A DNA stretch of 64,000 nucleotides from Variovorax paradoxus. Its GTDB lineage: Bacteria > Pseudomonadota > Gammaproteobacteria > Burkholderiales > Burkholderiaceae_C. Both the position numbers and the translations under genes were made by a program. The notes below the pieces were generated by a model, which did no database searches, was not told where the DNA came from, and saw only the letters and a program-made list of their open reading frames with translations. Of this stretch, positions 1 through 8,210 are shown in pieces; position 1 is the stretch's first letter; each line of letters opens with the position of its first letter. Where the stretch lies: the NCBI RefSeq assembly GCF_018614875.1, contig NZ_JAGGNW010000017.1:1-64000 (forward strand), in the 5' to 3' direction.

Positions 1-291
1 GGCCGCAGCCGCCGCCAGCGCGCGCGGCGAGCCGCCGAAGTCGCGCATGGCCATCGCCACCTCGGCCTCGGCCACGAGGCAGCGCGCGCGCGCCAGCTCC
101 TCGTGGGCCCCGAAGCCGCGCGCGGCGCGCCGCAGCAGTTCGCGGGCGCGCGGATGCCCTCCCAACTGGGCCATCGCGATGCCGCGCAAGGCCAGCGCCG
201 GCGGGTCGTCGCGCAGGGCGACCCGCTTGAGCGCGCCGAGCGCGTCACCGGCGGCCAAGGCGCGTGCGGAGGCGGCGATCAGGGAATCCAT
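1..291 (-). CDS. TPR-like protein, N-terminal part only
   Basis: Only the first 97 codons are visible; the gene reads leftward from an ATG at 291 and runs off the edge of the window. The visible part is rich in Ala, Arg and Leu and is predicted to be all helical, with a repeat-like segment (RGIAMAQLG, then ARELLRRAARGFG) of tetratricopeptide character. In Burkholderiales, proteins beginning this way often carry a helix-turn-helix domain further on and act as regulators. That part is outside the window, so the regulatory role is only a guess. Nothing recognisable lies in the 120 bp between this start and the next gene. Confidence 0.6.
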   Translation of the reverse strand, partial: MDSLIAASARALAAGDALGALKRVALRDDPPALALRGIAMAQLGGHPRARELLRRAARGFGAHEELARARCLVAEAEVAMAMRDFGGSPRALAAAAA

Positions 292-411
292 GGGGCGAGG
301 CTACACCGGCACCAACGCCGATTCCGGCACGCTCGATCGAGCCGCCAGTCATGCAGCAGTCGTTCAAGGAATATTTCCGAGGTCGGCAGCACCAAGGGGT
401 GGCGGCTGTTG

Positions 412-1416
412 CTAACGGGGGAGATCGGCTCCTCCCGGTTCCTCTGGCACATCGGCTCTCTCCGACGGTCCGAGGCGCGCGTACTGGGGCATGTAGTCCC
501 GGACCAGGGTTGCGACAAGCTCAGCCTGCAACACGTCTTTCGAACGCTTGAGGGGATCGCGGTTCGGATATTTCGCCAGAGCCAGCTTGACCTCCACGAA
601 ATCCAAGGGATGCATCGTATTCATGAGCGCCATCTCACCGGTCGTGGAGACCACCATCTGGCTGAATCGCGGGGAATTCAGGATCCTCTCGCCCGTGGAA
701 GCCTGCACCGCCCAAATGTCGTCTTCGTCATCCCTCATGGGCAGTGGATGCGGATCACCATCCTTGGCAAAACGGCGAATGACATCGACCTCGAATCCGG
801 TTGCGTTGCGCACGGTCTCCTTTTGATCCTCGAGGCGCTCGAAAGACTTGTCGGCCTTGCGAAGAAGACCGAGCAGCGACACCTCCGATTCCTTCATGCG
901 GGAAAAAAAGGCCAGATGCTTGCGCGTATCAAACAGAAGGTCGATGTCGCGAGTCGCCATTGCCTGAGGCACGAATCTCACGCCACACGCACTTTCATAG
1001 GCGTACAGGGCGTGTGTGCCGACCACGGTGAAATGCTCGGACACCCCAGCTTTGTCCAGGACGTTCAGTACGTCGACAACGACTGGGGGGACACGGCCGA
1101 CCCGCAGCGCGCGATTCAGACGACGCTGCTCCTCGAATGTCTTTTCGATGGACGCCAGTCGGTCGGCAAGAGCGGCCTTCCGTTGGGTGAAGGTCTGAAA
1201 AATCTTGGCCGTCGCTTCGCTTTCGGGCCCCAATGATTTGTGGGTGCCCTTGACAGAAGTACGGATCAGATACCGATGACCCGAGATCTCGCGCCAGATC
1301 ATCCCGCCTCGGAACTGCGCAGCTTCTTTCCTCAAGCGTCGAGTTTCTGCAAAGACGCTCTCCACGTCGATGTACTGCCGCTTTTGGCTTTCACTGTTCT
1401 GGAGGATGTCCGACAT
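412..1416 (-). CDS. GSU2403-family nucleotidyltransferase fold protein
   Basis: A 334-residue protein with the nucleotidyltransferase signature of the GSU2403/NTP_transf_8 family: VVGTHALYAY at about 131-140, where the G-x-H/A segment binds the nucleotide, followed by RDIDLLFDTR at about 156-165, which supplies the two metal-binding Asp residues. An N-terminal helical arm of about 100 residues precedes the domain, as is usual for the family. These proteins resemble AbiEii/MNT-type toxins and antitoxins, but the substrate and role are unknown. No partner antitoxin gene is visible next to it. Base composition is visibly lower in GC than in neighbouring genes, and the upstream 140 bp are AT-rich, which suggests horizontal acquisition. 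It sits next to a decayed oxidoreductase gene, consistent with an accessory region. Confidence 0.8.
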   Translation of the reverse strand: MSDILQNSESQKRQYIDVESVFAETRRLRKEAAQFRGGMIWREISGHRYLIRTSVKGTHKSLGPESEATAKIFQTFTQRKAALADRLASIEKTFEEQRRLNRALRVGRVPPVVVDVLNVLDKAGVSEHFTVVGTHALYAYESACGVRFVPQAMATRDIDLLFDTRKHLAFFSRMKESEVSLLGLLRKADKSFERLEDQKETVRNATGFEVDVIRRFAKDGDPHPLPMRDDEDDIWAVQASTGERILNSPRFSQMVVSTTGEMALMNTMHPLDFVEVKLALAKYPNRDPLKRSKDVLQAELVATLVRDYMPQYARLGPSERADVPEEPGGADLPR

Positions 1417-1549
1417 TTCATCATTTTCCGGGAGTTTCCCTTTTTATGGTGAAAACCTGATGCAGGCCAGCCATTGTCTTCTTTTTCACTGCAAGTAGGT
1501 TCTTTCAATAAATTTGATGAAAAACTATATAAATCAATCACTTAGACAG

Positions 1550-2051
1550 ATGATTCGGATTGCCCCCAACGGCGAAGTCACAACCGGCAAGCAAGAGCGG
1601 CACCAACGACGCCGCGCCTACCACGACCCGGCCTTCGGCATGCACCTTACCGGCGGCTCCAACTCGATCAAGAACAGCTTCACGCAGTACCGCGAGCTCG
1701 GCGCGCGCGCCCGGGCCATGCTGCTGTCGGCCGCCGCGGCGCGCTGGAACGGTCACGCTGAAGGACCCGAAGGACTTCAGGGTCATCGGCCGCCCGACCA
1801 CGCGCCTGGGATGCGCAGGCCAAGAGCAGCAGCCGGCAGGACTTCGGCATCGACGTCAAGCACACCGGCCAGCTCACCCTGTGGCGCGCATCACCGACAT
1901 GCCCGAGTTCGCCGTGCACATCGTGCCGAGCGCGAAGCCGCCGAAGGGCATCGGCGAGCCGGGCCTGCCGCCGCTGGCGCCGGCCTTCGCGAACGCCATC
2001 GCGCAACTGACGGGCAAGCCGCTGCGCCAGGTGCCTTTCAACCTGGCCTAG
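1550..2051 (+). pseudogene. Remnant of isoquinoline 1-oxidoreductase beta subunit (molybdenum hydroxylase large subunit)
   Basis: Pieces of one protein family occur in order but in different frames. RIAPNGEVT at about 1555 and TGGSNSIKNSFTQYRELGAR at about 1645-1705 are in one frame. LKDPKDFRVIGRPTTRL at about 1756-1806 is in a second. QAKSSSRQDFGIDVKHTGQL at about 1815-1875 is in a third. PEFAVHIVPSAKPPKGIGEP through PLRQVPFNLA to the stop at 2051 is back in the second. These match the molybdopterin-binding large subunit of aldehyde/isoquinoline oxidoreductases, including its usual C-terminal end. Most of the roughly 700-residue protein has been deleted, with at least three frame changes, so it cannot be functional. 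No small [2Fe-2S] subunit gene is adjacent. Confidence 0.8.
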
Positions 2052-2070
2052 GCGCAACCGGCGGCACCCG

Positions 2071-2286
2071 CTACGGCCGCCGAAGCGTCGCTTCCTCGGC
2101 CAGGCGCGTGACGATCGCCTGTTCAACGACCCTCCGGGAAGCGAGTTGCGAGCGGCCGCACTGCTCGCAGCGATACAACCGCCGCGAAGGAAAGAACAGA
2201 CGCATCCACAGGTGCCGTTGGAGGCGTTTCATGTGGGCAAAGCCACACTGGCAACTTGAAAACAGGTTTTCCAAGACAAGCTCCAA
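2071..2286 (-). CDS. Small zinc-ribbon-like protein
   Basis: A 71-residue basic protein with two cysteine pairs, C-x-C near residue 12 (SSCQCG) and C-x2-C (YRCEQCGR) near residue 42, spaced as in a small zinc ribbon, with an Arg-rich linker containing HLWMRL. Proteins of this layout (CxxC, then RRxWMRL, then YRCxxC) are common small hypotheticals in Comamonadaceae. Function is unknown; nucleic acid or protein binding is possible. It faces the 3' end of the decayed oxidoreductase gene, 20 bp away. The start at 2286 is the furthest upstream; an internal Met before KRLQRH is an alternative but would lose the first cysteines. Confidence 0.5.
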   Translation of the reverse strand: MELVLENLFSSCQCGFAHMKRLQRHLWMRLFFPSRRLYRCEQCGRSQLASRRVVEQAIVTRLAEEATLRRP

Positions 2287-2470
2287 AGGGTTCGCAGCGC
2301 CGAGCTCGTCTGTCGCTGGAACTTCACAGCTCCTGGCGGCTACGTTGCATCAAGTAATTATTTGTCGAAATTCCACTCAATTGTGTTGAGATTGGTAACC
2401 ATTAACACTCCCACAAAATGGGGAGTGGCCGTTCTCGGACCCGCGGAAGCCGGGTTGCCCAGCAGGCCGT

Positions 2471-4066
2471 TCAGCGCGTGTCTTCCGGCCGCGGCACGCC
2501 CAGTTTGCGCAGCGTCCGATGGAAGTTGCTGCGGTCGATGCCGGCCTCGCGCGCGGCATTGGCCACATGCCCGTGATGCCGCGCCAGGGCATCGGCGAGC
2601 CACGCCCGCTGGAACGCCTCGGTGGCTTCGCGCAGCGTGCCGCCGGGGGTGCCCGCGAGGCTCGGCCGCCTGTCCACCGGCGCCGGCTCGGGTGGGATCG
2701 ATGGCGCCGCCACGGGGCTGCTGCCCGCAGCCGCTGCATCCAGCGCCAGATGATGCGGTTCGATCGCCGTCCAGCGCGCGCCGCGGCGCTGCTCCCTGTG
2801 CTCCCCGAAGGCCCGCAGCGATGCGCGGCTGATCACATGCTCGAGCTCGCGCACGTTGCCCGGCCAGCCGTGCGCGAGGAGGGCGGCCTTGGAGGCCGGC
2901 GAAAGCCGCAGGTTGCGCGCGCCGAGGCGATGCTGGTTCTCTTCGAGAAAGCCGCCCGCGAGCGCCACCACGTCGCGCCCGCGCTCGCGCAGCGGCGGCA
3001 CGACCAGCGGATAGACAGAGAGCCGGTGGTACAGGTCGGCACGGAAGCGGCCCTGCGCGATCGCGGCGGGCAAGTCGCGGTTGGTGGCCGCGATCACGCG
3101 CACGTCGACCTTCAGCGTCCGGTCGCTGCCGGGCCGCTGCACCTCGCCGCTCTGCAGCACGCGCAGCAGCTTGGCCTGCACCGTCAGCGGCAGCTCGCCG
3201 ACCTCGTCGAGAAAGAGCGTGCCGCCGTCGGCGATCTCGAACTTGCCGTTGCGGTCCTGCACCGCGCCCGTGAACGCGCCGCGCTTGTGGCCGAAGAGCT
3301 CGCTGTCGGCCAGCGTCTCGGGCAGCGCCGCGCAGTTCACCTGCACCAGCGGCTGGCCGCTGCGCCGCGAGCGCGCATGCAGGCGCTGCGCCACCAGGTC
3401 CTTGCCCACGCCCGTCTCGCCGAGCAGCAGCACCGTGAGGTCGGACACCGCGACCGTGTCGATCTCGCTGCACAGCTGCCTCATTGCGGGGCTGCTTCCG
3501 AGGAGCTCGCGCGTGGCGCCGGGCCCCGAGCGCAGGGCCTGCGCAACGGCCTGTTCGCGCATGGCGCGCGCTTCCATTTCCTGGATCGTGTGGGCGGCCT
3601 CGATGCCGGTTTCGACCAGTGCGACCAGCGCGTCGAGCTGCGCCGGACCCACGGTCTCGAACGCGCCGGGCTCGAGCGCGTCCAGCGTCAGCAGGCCCCA
3701 GACGGCGCCGCGCAGCCGAAGCGGCGCGCCCATGCAGTCGTGCACGGGCAGGATGCCCGGCTGGCCCGCGACGAGGCCGTCGTAGGGATCGGGCAGGCCG
3801 CAGTCGTGCGCGAAGCGCAGGCCCCGCCCGCTTTCGAGCAAGCGCGCAAAGCGCGGGTGCGACGCCACCGGGAACTGCCGCCCCAGGGTTTCGTCGCTCA
3901 GGCCGTCCACCGCCAACGGCCGCAGCACGTCGCCGTCCAGCCGCAGCAGCGCGGCGGCGTCGCATCGCACGAGGCCGCGCGCCGCGGCAAGAAGCGACCG
4001 GTAGCGCTGGGCCTCGGAGGCCGCACTCGCTTCGATGGTGGTCACATTGACACTGGATGTGGTCAT
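2471..4066 (-). CDS. norR: NorR-type nitric oxide-sensing sigma-54 activator
   Basis: A 531-residue activator in the usual three-domain order. The N-terminal GAF domain (about 20-165) carries residues matching the E. coli NorR non-haem iron site in spacing: Arg72, Asp93, Asp96, Cys111 and Asp129. The AAA+ domain has Walker A GETGVGKD at 216-223, the sigma-54 contact loop GAFTGA at 263-268 and Walker B FLDEVGEL near 285. A Fis-type helix-turn-helix lies at the C-terminus (VANAAREAGIDRSNFHRTL). An Ala/Pro-rich linker precedes the HTH. I chose the ATG at 4066; the frame stays open upstream to 4276, but that stretch overlaps the promoter region of the divergent flavohemoglobin gene and has no protein character. 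It most likely activates hmp in response to NO. Confidence 0.93.
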   Translation of the reverse strand: MTTSSVNVTTIEASAASEAQRYRSLLAAARGLVRCDAAALLRLDGDVLRPLAVDGLSDETLGRQFPVASHPRFARLLESGRGLRFAHDCGLPDPYDGLVAGQPGILPVHDCMGAPLRLRGAVWGLLTLDALEPGAFETVGPAQLDALVALVETGIEAAHTIQEMEARAMREQAVAQALRSGPGATRELLGSSPAMRQLCSEIDTVAVSDLTVLLLGETGVGKDLVAQRLHARSRRSGQPLVQVNCAALPETLADSELFGHKRGAFTGAVQDRNGKFEIADGGTLFLDEVGELPLTVQAKLLRVLQSGEVQRPGSDRTLKVDVRVIAATNRDLPAAIAQGRFRADLYHRLSVYPLVVPPLRERGRDVVALAGGFLEENQHRLGARNLRLSPASKAALLAHGWPGNVRELEHVISRASLRAFGEHREQRRGARWTAIEPHHLALDAAAAGSSPVAAPSIPPEPAPVDRRPSLAGTPGGTLREATEAFQRAWLADALARHHGHVANAAREAGIDRSNFHRTLRKLGVPRPEDTR

Positions 4067-4073
4067 AACTACA
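4040..4073. promoter_or_regulatory. Two candidate NorR operator sites
   Basis: GGTCACATTGACA at 4040-4052 and GGTCATAACTACA at 4061-4073 both fit the NorR core GT-N7-AC, and their cores start 21 bp apart, two helical turns. They lie at and just inside the norR start, about 135-165 bp upstream of the hmp ATG, a position suited to activation of hmp from an enhancer and to autoregulation of norR. A perfect -24 type TGGCACG occurs at 4150-4156, but the matching -12 element (expected TTGC at 4161-4164) is poor, so the sigma-54 promoter is not located with confidence. Confidence 0.5.
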
Positions 4074-4205
4074 ACATTGATCTTGTTGCGAATTTGACCA
4101 CGCATCGAAAATCCCCAGTGCTGGCGGGCACTTGCGCGAGGCCGTCGATTGGCACGGATCGTGAGAGTGAAAGGCATCTTCAACTGCCAATCCCGAAAGC
4201 CACAG

Positions 4206-5390
4206 ATGAACCCGCAAACCATCGCCATCGTCAAAGCCACCGTGCCTGCGCTCCAGGCGCACGGAGAGGCCATCACCAGCCACTTCTACTGGATCATGTT
4301 CGAGCGCCATCCGGAGGTGAAGGCGTTCTTCAACGAGGCGCACCAGGCCGCCGGCAGCCAGGCGCGCGCACTCGCTGGCGCGGTGCTGGCCTATGCCACG
4401 CACATCGACCGGCTGGACGAGATCGCCGGCGCATTGCCGCGCATCATCCAGAAGCACGCCGCGCTGGGCGTGCTGCCCGAGCACTACCCGATCGTCGGCG
4501 GCTGCCTGCTGCAAGCCATCAAGGACGTGCTCGGCGAGGCCGCGACCGACGAGATCATCGCGGCCTGGGGCGAAGCCTACCAATCGCTGGCGGCGCTGCT
4601 GATTGCCGCCGAGGAAGAGGTCTATCGCGCCAACGCCGCGCAAACCGGCGGCTGGCGCGGCGAGCGCGAGTTCCGCGTGGCGCGGCGCGAAAAGGAGAGC
4701 GACATCATCACCTCCTTCTACCTGGAGCCCACCGACGGCGGCCCGCTGCTCGCGTTCTCGCCCGGCCAGTACCTCACGCTGGTGCTGAACATCGACGGCG
4801 AGTCGCTGCGGCGCAACTACTCGCTGTCCGACGCGCCGGGCAAGCCCTTCTACCGCATCAGCGTCAAGCGGGAAGCGGGCGGCCGGGCCTCGAACTGGCT
4901 GCACGAAGCCGCGACGGTCGGCACCCTGCTGCGGGTGCAGGCGCCCTGCGGCGACTTCGTGCTGCAGCCCGCGGGCGAGCGCGCGCGCCCGCTGGTGCTG
5001 GTCACGGGCGGCGTGGGCATCACACCGGCCATGAGCATGCTCGAGTCGGTGGCGCACACCGGCCGCCCGGTGCACTTCATCCATGCCGCGCGGCATGGCG
5101 GCGCCCATGCCTTCCGCGCGCGCGTCGACGCGCTGGCGGCACGGCATGCCAACGTGAAGCCGCTCTATGTCTACGACGCGCCGCGCGAATCCGACCCGCC
5201 GCACGCGACCGGCTTCGTCACACGCGAACTGCTGGCCCAGCAACTGCCGGCCGACCGCGACGTCGATCTCTACTTTCTCGGTCCCAAGCCTTTCATGAAG
5301 GCGGTCTATGCCAGCGGCCTTGCGCTCGGCGTGCCGAAGCAGCAGCTGCGCTATGAGTTCTTCGGCCCGCTGGAGGCACTGGAGGCCTGA
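4206..5390 (+). CDS. hmp: NO-inducible flavohemoglobin (nitric oxide dioxygenase)
   Basis: A 394-residue flavohemoglobin that oxidises NO to nitrate using O2 and NAD(P)H in the cytoplasm. The globin domain (1-140) has Tyr28 of the distal pocket and proximal His84 in KHAALGV. The FAD-binding reductase domain has RRNYSLSD at about 206, and the NAD domain has LVTGGVGITPAMSML. The length is normal for Hmp. The ATG at 4206 begins the conserved MNPQTIAIVK; the open frame from 4149 adds 19 residues with no family resemblance. It is divergent from norR, the standard arrangement for NorR/FhpR control in proteobacteria without a NorVW system. A hairpin directly after the stop may end the transcript. 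Confidence 0.96.
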   Translation: MNPQTIAIVKATVPALQAHGEAITSHFYWIMFERHPEVKAFFNEAHQAAGSQARALAGAVLAYATHIDRLDEIAGALPRIIQKHAALGVLPEHYPIVGGCLLQAIKDVLGEAATDEIIAAWGEAYQSLAALLIAAEEEVYRANAAQTGGWRGEREFRVARREKESDIITSFYLEPTDGGPLLAFSPGQYLTLVLNIDGESLRRNYSLSDAPGKPFYRISVKREAGGRASNWLHEAATVGTLLRVQAPCGDFVLQPAGERARPLVLVTGGVGITPAMSMLESVAHTGRPVHFIHAARHGGAHAFRARVDALAARHANVKPLYVYDAPRESDPPHATGFVTRELLAQQLPADRDVDLYFLGPKPFMKAVYASGLALGVPKQQLRYEFFGPLEALEA

Positions 5391-5406
5391 GGTGGGGCTA
5401 CCCACC
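5391..5406 (+). terminator. Hairpin immediately after hmp
   Basis: GGTGGG and CCCACC (6 bp perfect arms, GCTA loop) start at the base after the hmp stop codon. There is no following T-run, so it is not a classical intrinsic terminator; it may be a 3'-end stabilising hairpin. Confidence 0.35.
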
Positions 5407-5463
5407 CTGTCGACGCTCCGGCGGCACAGGTATACGATAAAAGTATTCCTTCAAGGAGATCGC

Positions 5464-5757
5464 ATGCCCAACCCCAAAGCACCTGAAAGCGGCAGCACCC
5501 GTGCCGTCGAACGCGCGCTGGACGAAAGCAAGCAGGTGAAGAAAGCGGTGGAGGAAGCTGCGGACGAGCTCGCTCTCGTTCACGTGGTCCTGGACAAAGG
5601 GATCTCCCAGGATGCGCGCAGCGACGACCTGGACCGTGCCATCGCGCAGACCGACCAGATCGAGAAGAAGTTGTCGAAGTCTGTCGATCTGCTGGAGAAG
5701 GTCGCCGAAGCCTTGGAAACCCAAGCCAGCAAGGAGGCGCCATCACGCGCTTCGTGA
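5464..5757 (+). CDS. Small coiled-coil protein of unknown function
   Basis: A 97-residue acidic, strongly helical protein with heptad-like spacing of hydrophobics (KKAVEEAADELALVHVVLDK, then a second helix from DLDRAIAQTDQIEKKLSKSV), so probably a two-helix coiled coil. It has no signal peptide and no cysteines. The ATG at 5464 is preceded by a good ribosome site (AAGGAGATCGC), and an AT-rich stretch TACGATAAAAG just upstream could hold a -10 element. I do not recognise a family. The neighbours (Hmp, a receiver protein and a CBS protein) suggest a stress-related setting, which is inference only. Confidence 0.7.
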   Translation: MPNPKAPESGSTRAVERALDESKQVKKAVEEAADELALVHVVLDKGISQDARSDDLDRAIAQTDQIEKKLSKSVDLLEKVAEALETQASKEAPSRAS

Positions 5758-5874
5758 GCGCCGCCCCGAGGTCGAGAAGCTTGCCTACAGAGATGACGTC
5801 ACCCGGATCGTAAAAGGAAGCGATGGTGGTTGCGTTCCGTTGTCCAAGGGCCTCCAGACGCCGAAAGCGTAGGC

Positions 5875-6246
5875 ATGCCGCTCACTACGATCCTTGTCGA
5901 GGACAGCCGGACGATCCGGGACAATCTGATTCCTGCATTGGAAGAACTCGCCGGCGCTCACGTCGTGGCGACGGCCGAGACCGCTCGCGCGGCCATCGAT
6001 GTGCTTGCGCAACATGATTCCTGGCAACTGGCCGTCGTCGACCTGTTCCTGAAAGAAGGCTCCGGCCTGACGGTCGTACGCGCCTGCCAAGGCCGCTCCA
6101 GAGACAAGCATCTGGTGGTTCTGACGAACTATCCCACCCCCGAAATTCGCCGTCGATGCCTGGCGCTGGGCGCCGACGCGGTGTTCGACAAGTCCACCGA
6201 GCTCGAGGCATTTTTCGCGCATTGCCTGGGTTACCAGATCGAGTGA
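5875..6246 (+). CDS. Single-domain response regulator (CheY-like receiver)
   Basis: A 123-residue receiver domain with no output domain. The acidic pair ED at 9-10 and the phospho-acceptor Asp56 (LAVVDLF) are present, followed by LTNYPTPEIR and the conserved Lys in FDKS near the C-terminus. I chose the ATG at 5875 because the domain begins at MPLTTILVEDS; an in-frame TTG at 5830 would add 15 residues that do not belong to the fold. Stand-alone receivers relay phosphate or act by protein contact. The cognate kinase is not adjacent, so it is an orphan here. The domain assignment is sure; the partner is unknown. Confidence 0.88.
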   Translation: MPLTTILVEDSRTIRDNLIPALEELAGAHVVATAETARAAIDVLAQHDSWQLAVVDLFLKEGSGLTVVRACQGRSRDKHLVVLTNYPTPEIRRRCLALGADAVFDKSTELEAFFAHCLGYQIE

Positions 6247-6377
6247 GCCCAGCGCCGGCCAGCCACCGGATTCGCGGCAGCGAGGGCGATCACGCGCGTG
6301 GGGGGTCGAGTCCTACAGAAGGAAATCGGTAAGCGTTTGCATAGTTTCCTCATGGCGCAAACCTACAGGAGATCTCC

Positions 6378-6797
6378 ATGCACACGATCAACGATGTGAT
6401 GAGCCGGGACGTGCAAGTCATCAGTCCCGATGCGACGATTGCCGAGGCCGCGCAGTGCATGCGCGACGGCGACTTCGGCATGATGCCGGTCGGCGAGAAC
6501 GACCGGATGATCGGTTCCATTTCAGACCGCGACATTGCCGTGCGCGCGGTGGCGGAAGGCCGCGGTGCCGACACCAAGGTGCGCGATGTGATGTCGGATG
6601 GCGTCCGGTGGGCGTATGAAGACGAATCGATCGAACGCGTGGCCGCGATCATGGGCGAGTACCAGATCCGGCGGCTGCCCATCGTCAGTCGCGACAAGCG
6701 CCTGGTGGGCATCGTGGCACTGGGCGACCTTGCGGTGAAGGAACCTGCGCCGGCTCCCGCGGCGGAGGCGCTGTGCGAGATTTCAGAGCCGGCCTGA
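6378..6797 (+). CDS. Tandem CBS-domain protein
   Basis: A 139-residue protein made of two CBS motifs: the first from about 5 to 60 (DVMSRDVQVISPDATIAEAA through IGSISDRDIAVRAV), the second from about 68 to 125 (VRDVMSDGVRWAYEDESIER through VGIVALGDLAV). A short Ala/Pro tail follows. Paired CBS domains bind adenine nucleotides and often act as energy or redox sensors; small stand-alone ones are commonly general-stress proteins in proteobacteria. The ATG at 6378 follows a strong ribosome site (AGGAGATCTCC). The partner protein is unknown. Confidence 0.9.
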   Translation: MHTINDVMSRDVQVISPDATIAEAAQCMRDGDFGMMPVGENDRMIGSISDRDIAVRAVAEGRGADTKVRDVMSDGVRWAYEDESIERVAAIMGEYQIRRLPIVSRDKRLVGIVALGDLAVKEPAPAPAAEALCEISEPA

Positions 6798-7128
6798 GCA
6801 CCACCGTCGGCGCAATTCCTACAGCGCTCCCGCATCTCGCTGACACGGAGCACGGCTTCGGCGGCGCAGTCTGGCATTGGATGCGGTGCGCTCCTCTGTC
6901 CTCTGGAGCGCGGCGGTGCTTTTGCGAAACCGAGAGCGAGCACGACGTGCAAGGGACCAGACAGGCCGGCGGACAAGTCCAATGAGCGAAGCTCGTGCCA
7001 AAGCGCATGGCATGAAAAGCGCACCGCGTCCCCAACCTTCCTGAAGCGCAGCGGCCGGTTGTCCCAGCCGAAGGCGTGATCGCGCCGGCTTGTCGGTCCG
7101 CGCCGGCGTCGGACGAGGACCGGGGACC
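6798..7128. other. Intergenic stretch with no supported gene
   Basis: The 331 bp between the 3' ends of the CBS gene and the convergent hydrolase gene contain open frames in several phases, but none has a ribosome site, codon bias or recognisable product. No terminator with a T-run was found. Confidence 0.5.
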
Positions 7129-8145
7129 TCAGTGGCTGCCTCCGCGCACCCCTTCGACGACAGACAGCACGGCATCGACTACCGCATCGGGCGCCTCGAG
7201 TTGGATCTCGTGCCCCGCATCGGCCACCAGCACGTGCCTGCCGCGCGAGGACCAGGTCGCCATTTCCTCGTGCATCCGCTTCCAGATGGCCTGGACCTGT
7301 CTTCCCTGCTCGGACGTGATCTTCATGCCCCGCAGTTCGGCGGCGGTGTATGGCGCCATGGCAGTCAGCACCACCAGCGGACGATCGCCCAGGTCGCGGA
7401 AGGCCCCGGCCTCGGCGAGCGAGGCGTCGGTCGCATTGCTTTCCGCGAGCTGCGTGCTCAATGACTTGGGCGCGTAGGCGCGGATCGCCTGCATCTCATG
7501 CGCAGTCCGATGCGCAGACTGCGGCAGCAACACCGGAGCCGCCGCGCGCAACACGCCGAACGGCGCAAGCGCCACACCGATGCGAGACAGCATCGACCGC
7601 GATTCGGTCATGAAGCTCGCGACGCGCGCGACCTGCTGCGGATGGGAAGGATCGACGAGCACCAGCCCCGCCACTTCGGAGCCGAAGTACCGGGCGAAGC
7701 TCACGCTGTAGAGCCCGCCCAGGGATTGGCCGACCAGCACGAAGGGGCCGTGTTCGCCCGCGTTGGCCAGGACCGCGTGAAGATCGTGTGCCGCCTGTCC
7801 TGCGCCGGGAGGCGCGTTCGAAGGATCGCTCCACATCACCCCCGCGCGGCTGTATGCGCAGGCGCGCGTGTGCGCAGCGACCTTCGGCTGGACGGCCGAC
7901 CAGCTCAATGATCCGTCCACGCTCAGGCCCGCTTCGAACACGACGGTGGGAGAGCCCGCGCCCCGGCAGTCCAGCTGGAGCCTTCGCCCGCCGATGTCGA
8001 CCATCTTCCCGGGCGCCGGGAAGTCCCGGGCCGCGCGGGACCGGCCGACCTGCTCGTAGGCGACGCCGGGGAGGACCGCCAGGGCAGCAAGCGCCGCGAC
8101 CGTGGCGAGGCCGGCGCGCAGGGTCCGGTGTCTTGAAGTTCTCAC
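7129..8145 (-). CDS. Alpha/beta hydrolase, exported
   Basis: A 338-residue alpha/beta-hydrolase fold enzyme. An N-terminal hydrophobic segment (about 10-28, LRAGLATVAALAALAVLPGV) indicates export or membrane anchoring. The nucleophile elbow GQSLGG lies near 142, followed by an acid in DPSHPQQ and the catalytic His in DAGHEIQLEAPDAV near the C-terminus. This is the layout of the large esterase/hydrolase superfamily, and the substrate cannot be inferred. It is transcribed alone, with about 65 bp separating its start from the end of the upstream kinase gene, so it could also be read from the two-component operon. Confidence 0.85.
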   Translation of the reverse strand: MRTSRHRTLRAGLATVAALAALAVLPGVAYEQVGRSRAARDFPAPGKMVDIGGRRLQLDCRGAGSPTVVFEAGLSVDGSLSWSAVQPKVAAHTRACAYSRAGVMWSDPSNAPPGAGQAAHDLHAVLANAGEHGPFVLVGQSLGGLYSVSFARYFGSEVAGLVLVDPSHPQQVARVASFMTESRSMLSRIGVALAPFGVLRAAAPVLLPQSAHRTAHEMQAIRAYAPKSLSTQLAESNATDASLAEAGAFRDLGDRPLVVLTAMAPYTAAELRGMKITSEQGRQVQAIWKRMHEEMATWSSRGRHVLVADAGHEIQLEAPDAVVDAVLSVVEGVRGGSH

Positions 8146-8210
8146 TGTCCGGCTTTATGGCACGAAGGCGCCGCCGCGGGAACTGCCTCCTTGCGTTCAG
8201 GCGCTGGGCG

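Noticed and set aside
4122..4135. Sigma-54 promoter TGGC...TTGC for hmp
   Set aside because: Only 9 bp between GG and GC instead of 10, so it cannot be called with confidence.
2519..5356. A 945-codon plus-strand frame across norR and into hmp
   Set aside because: It is antisense to norR (which has all domain motifs) and out of frame with hmp; no protein character.
6336..6361. TTTGC-N16-GCAAA dyad upstream of the CBS gene
   Set aside because: Short arms with a long gap are expected by chance; no second copy or known regulator site.
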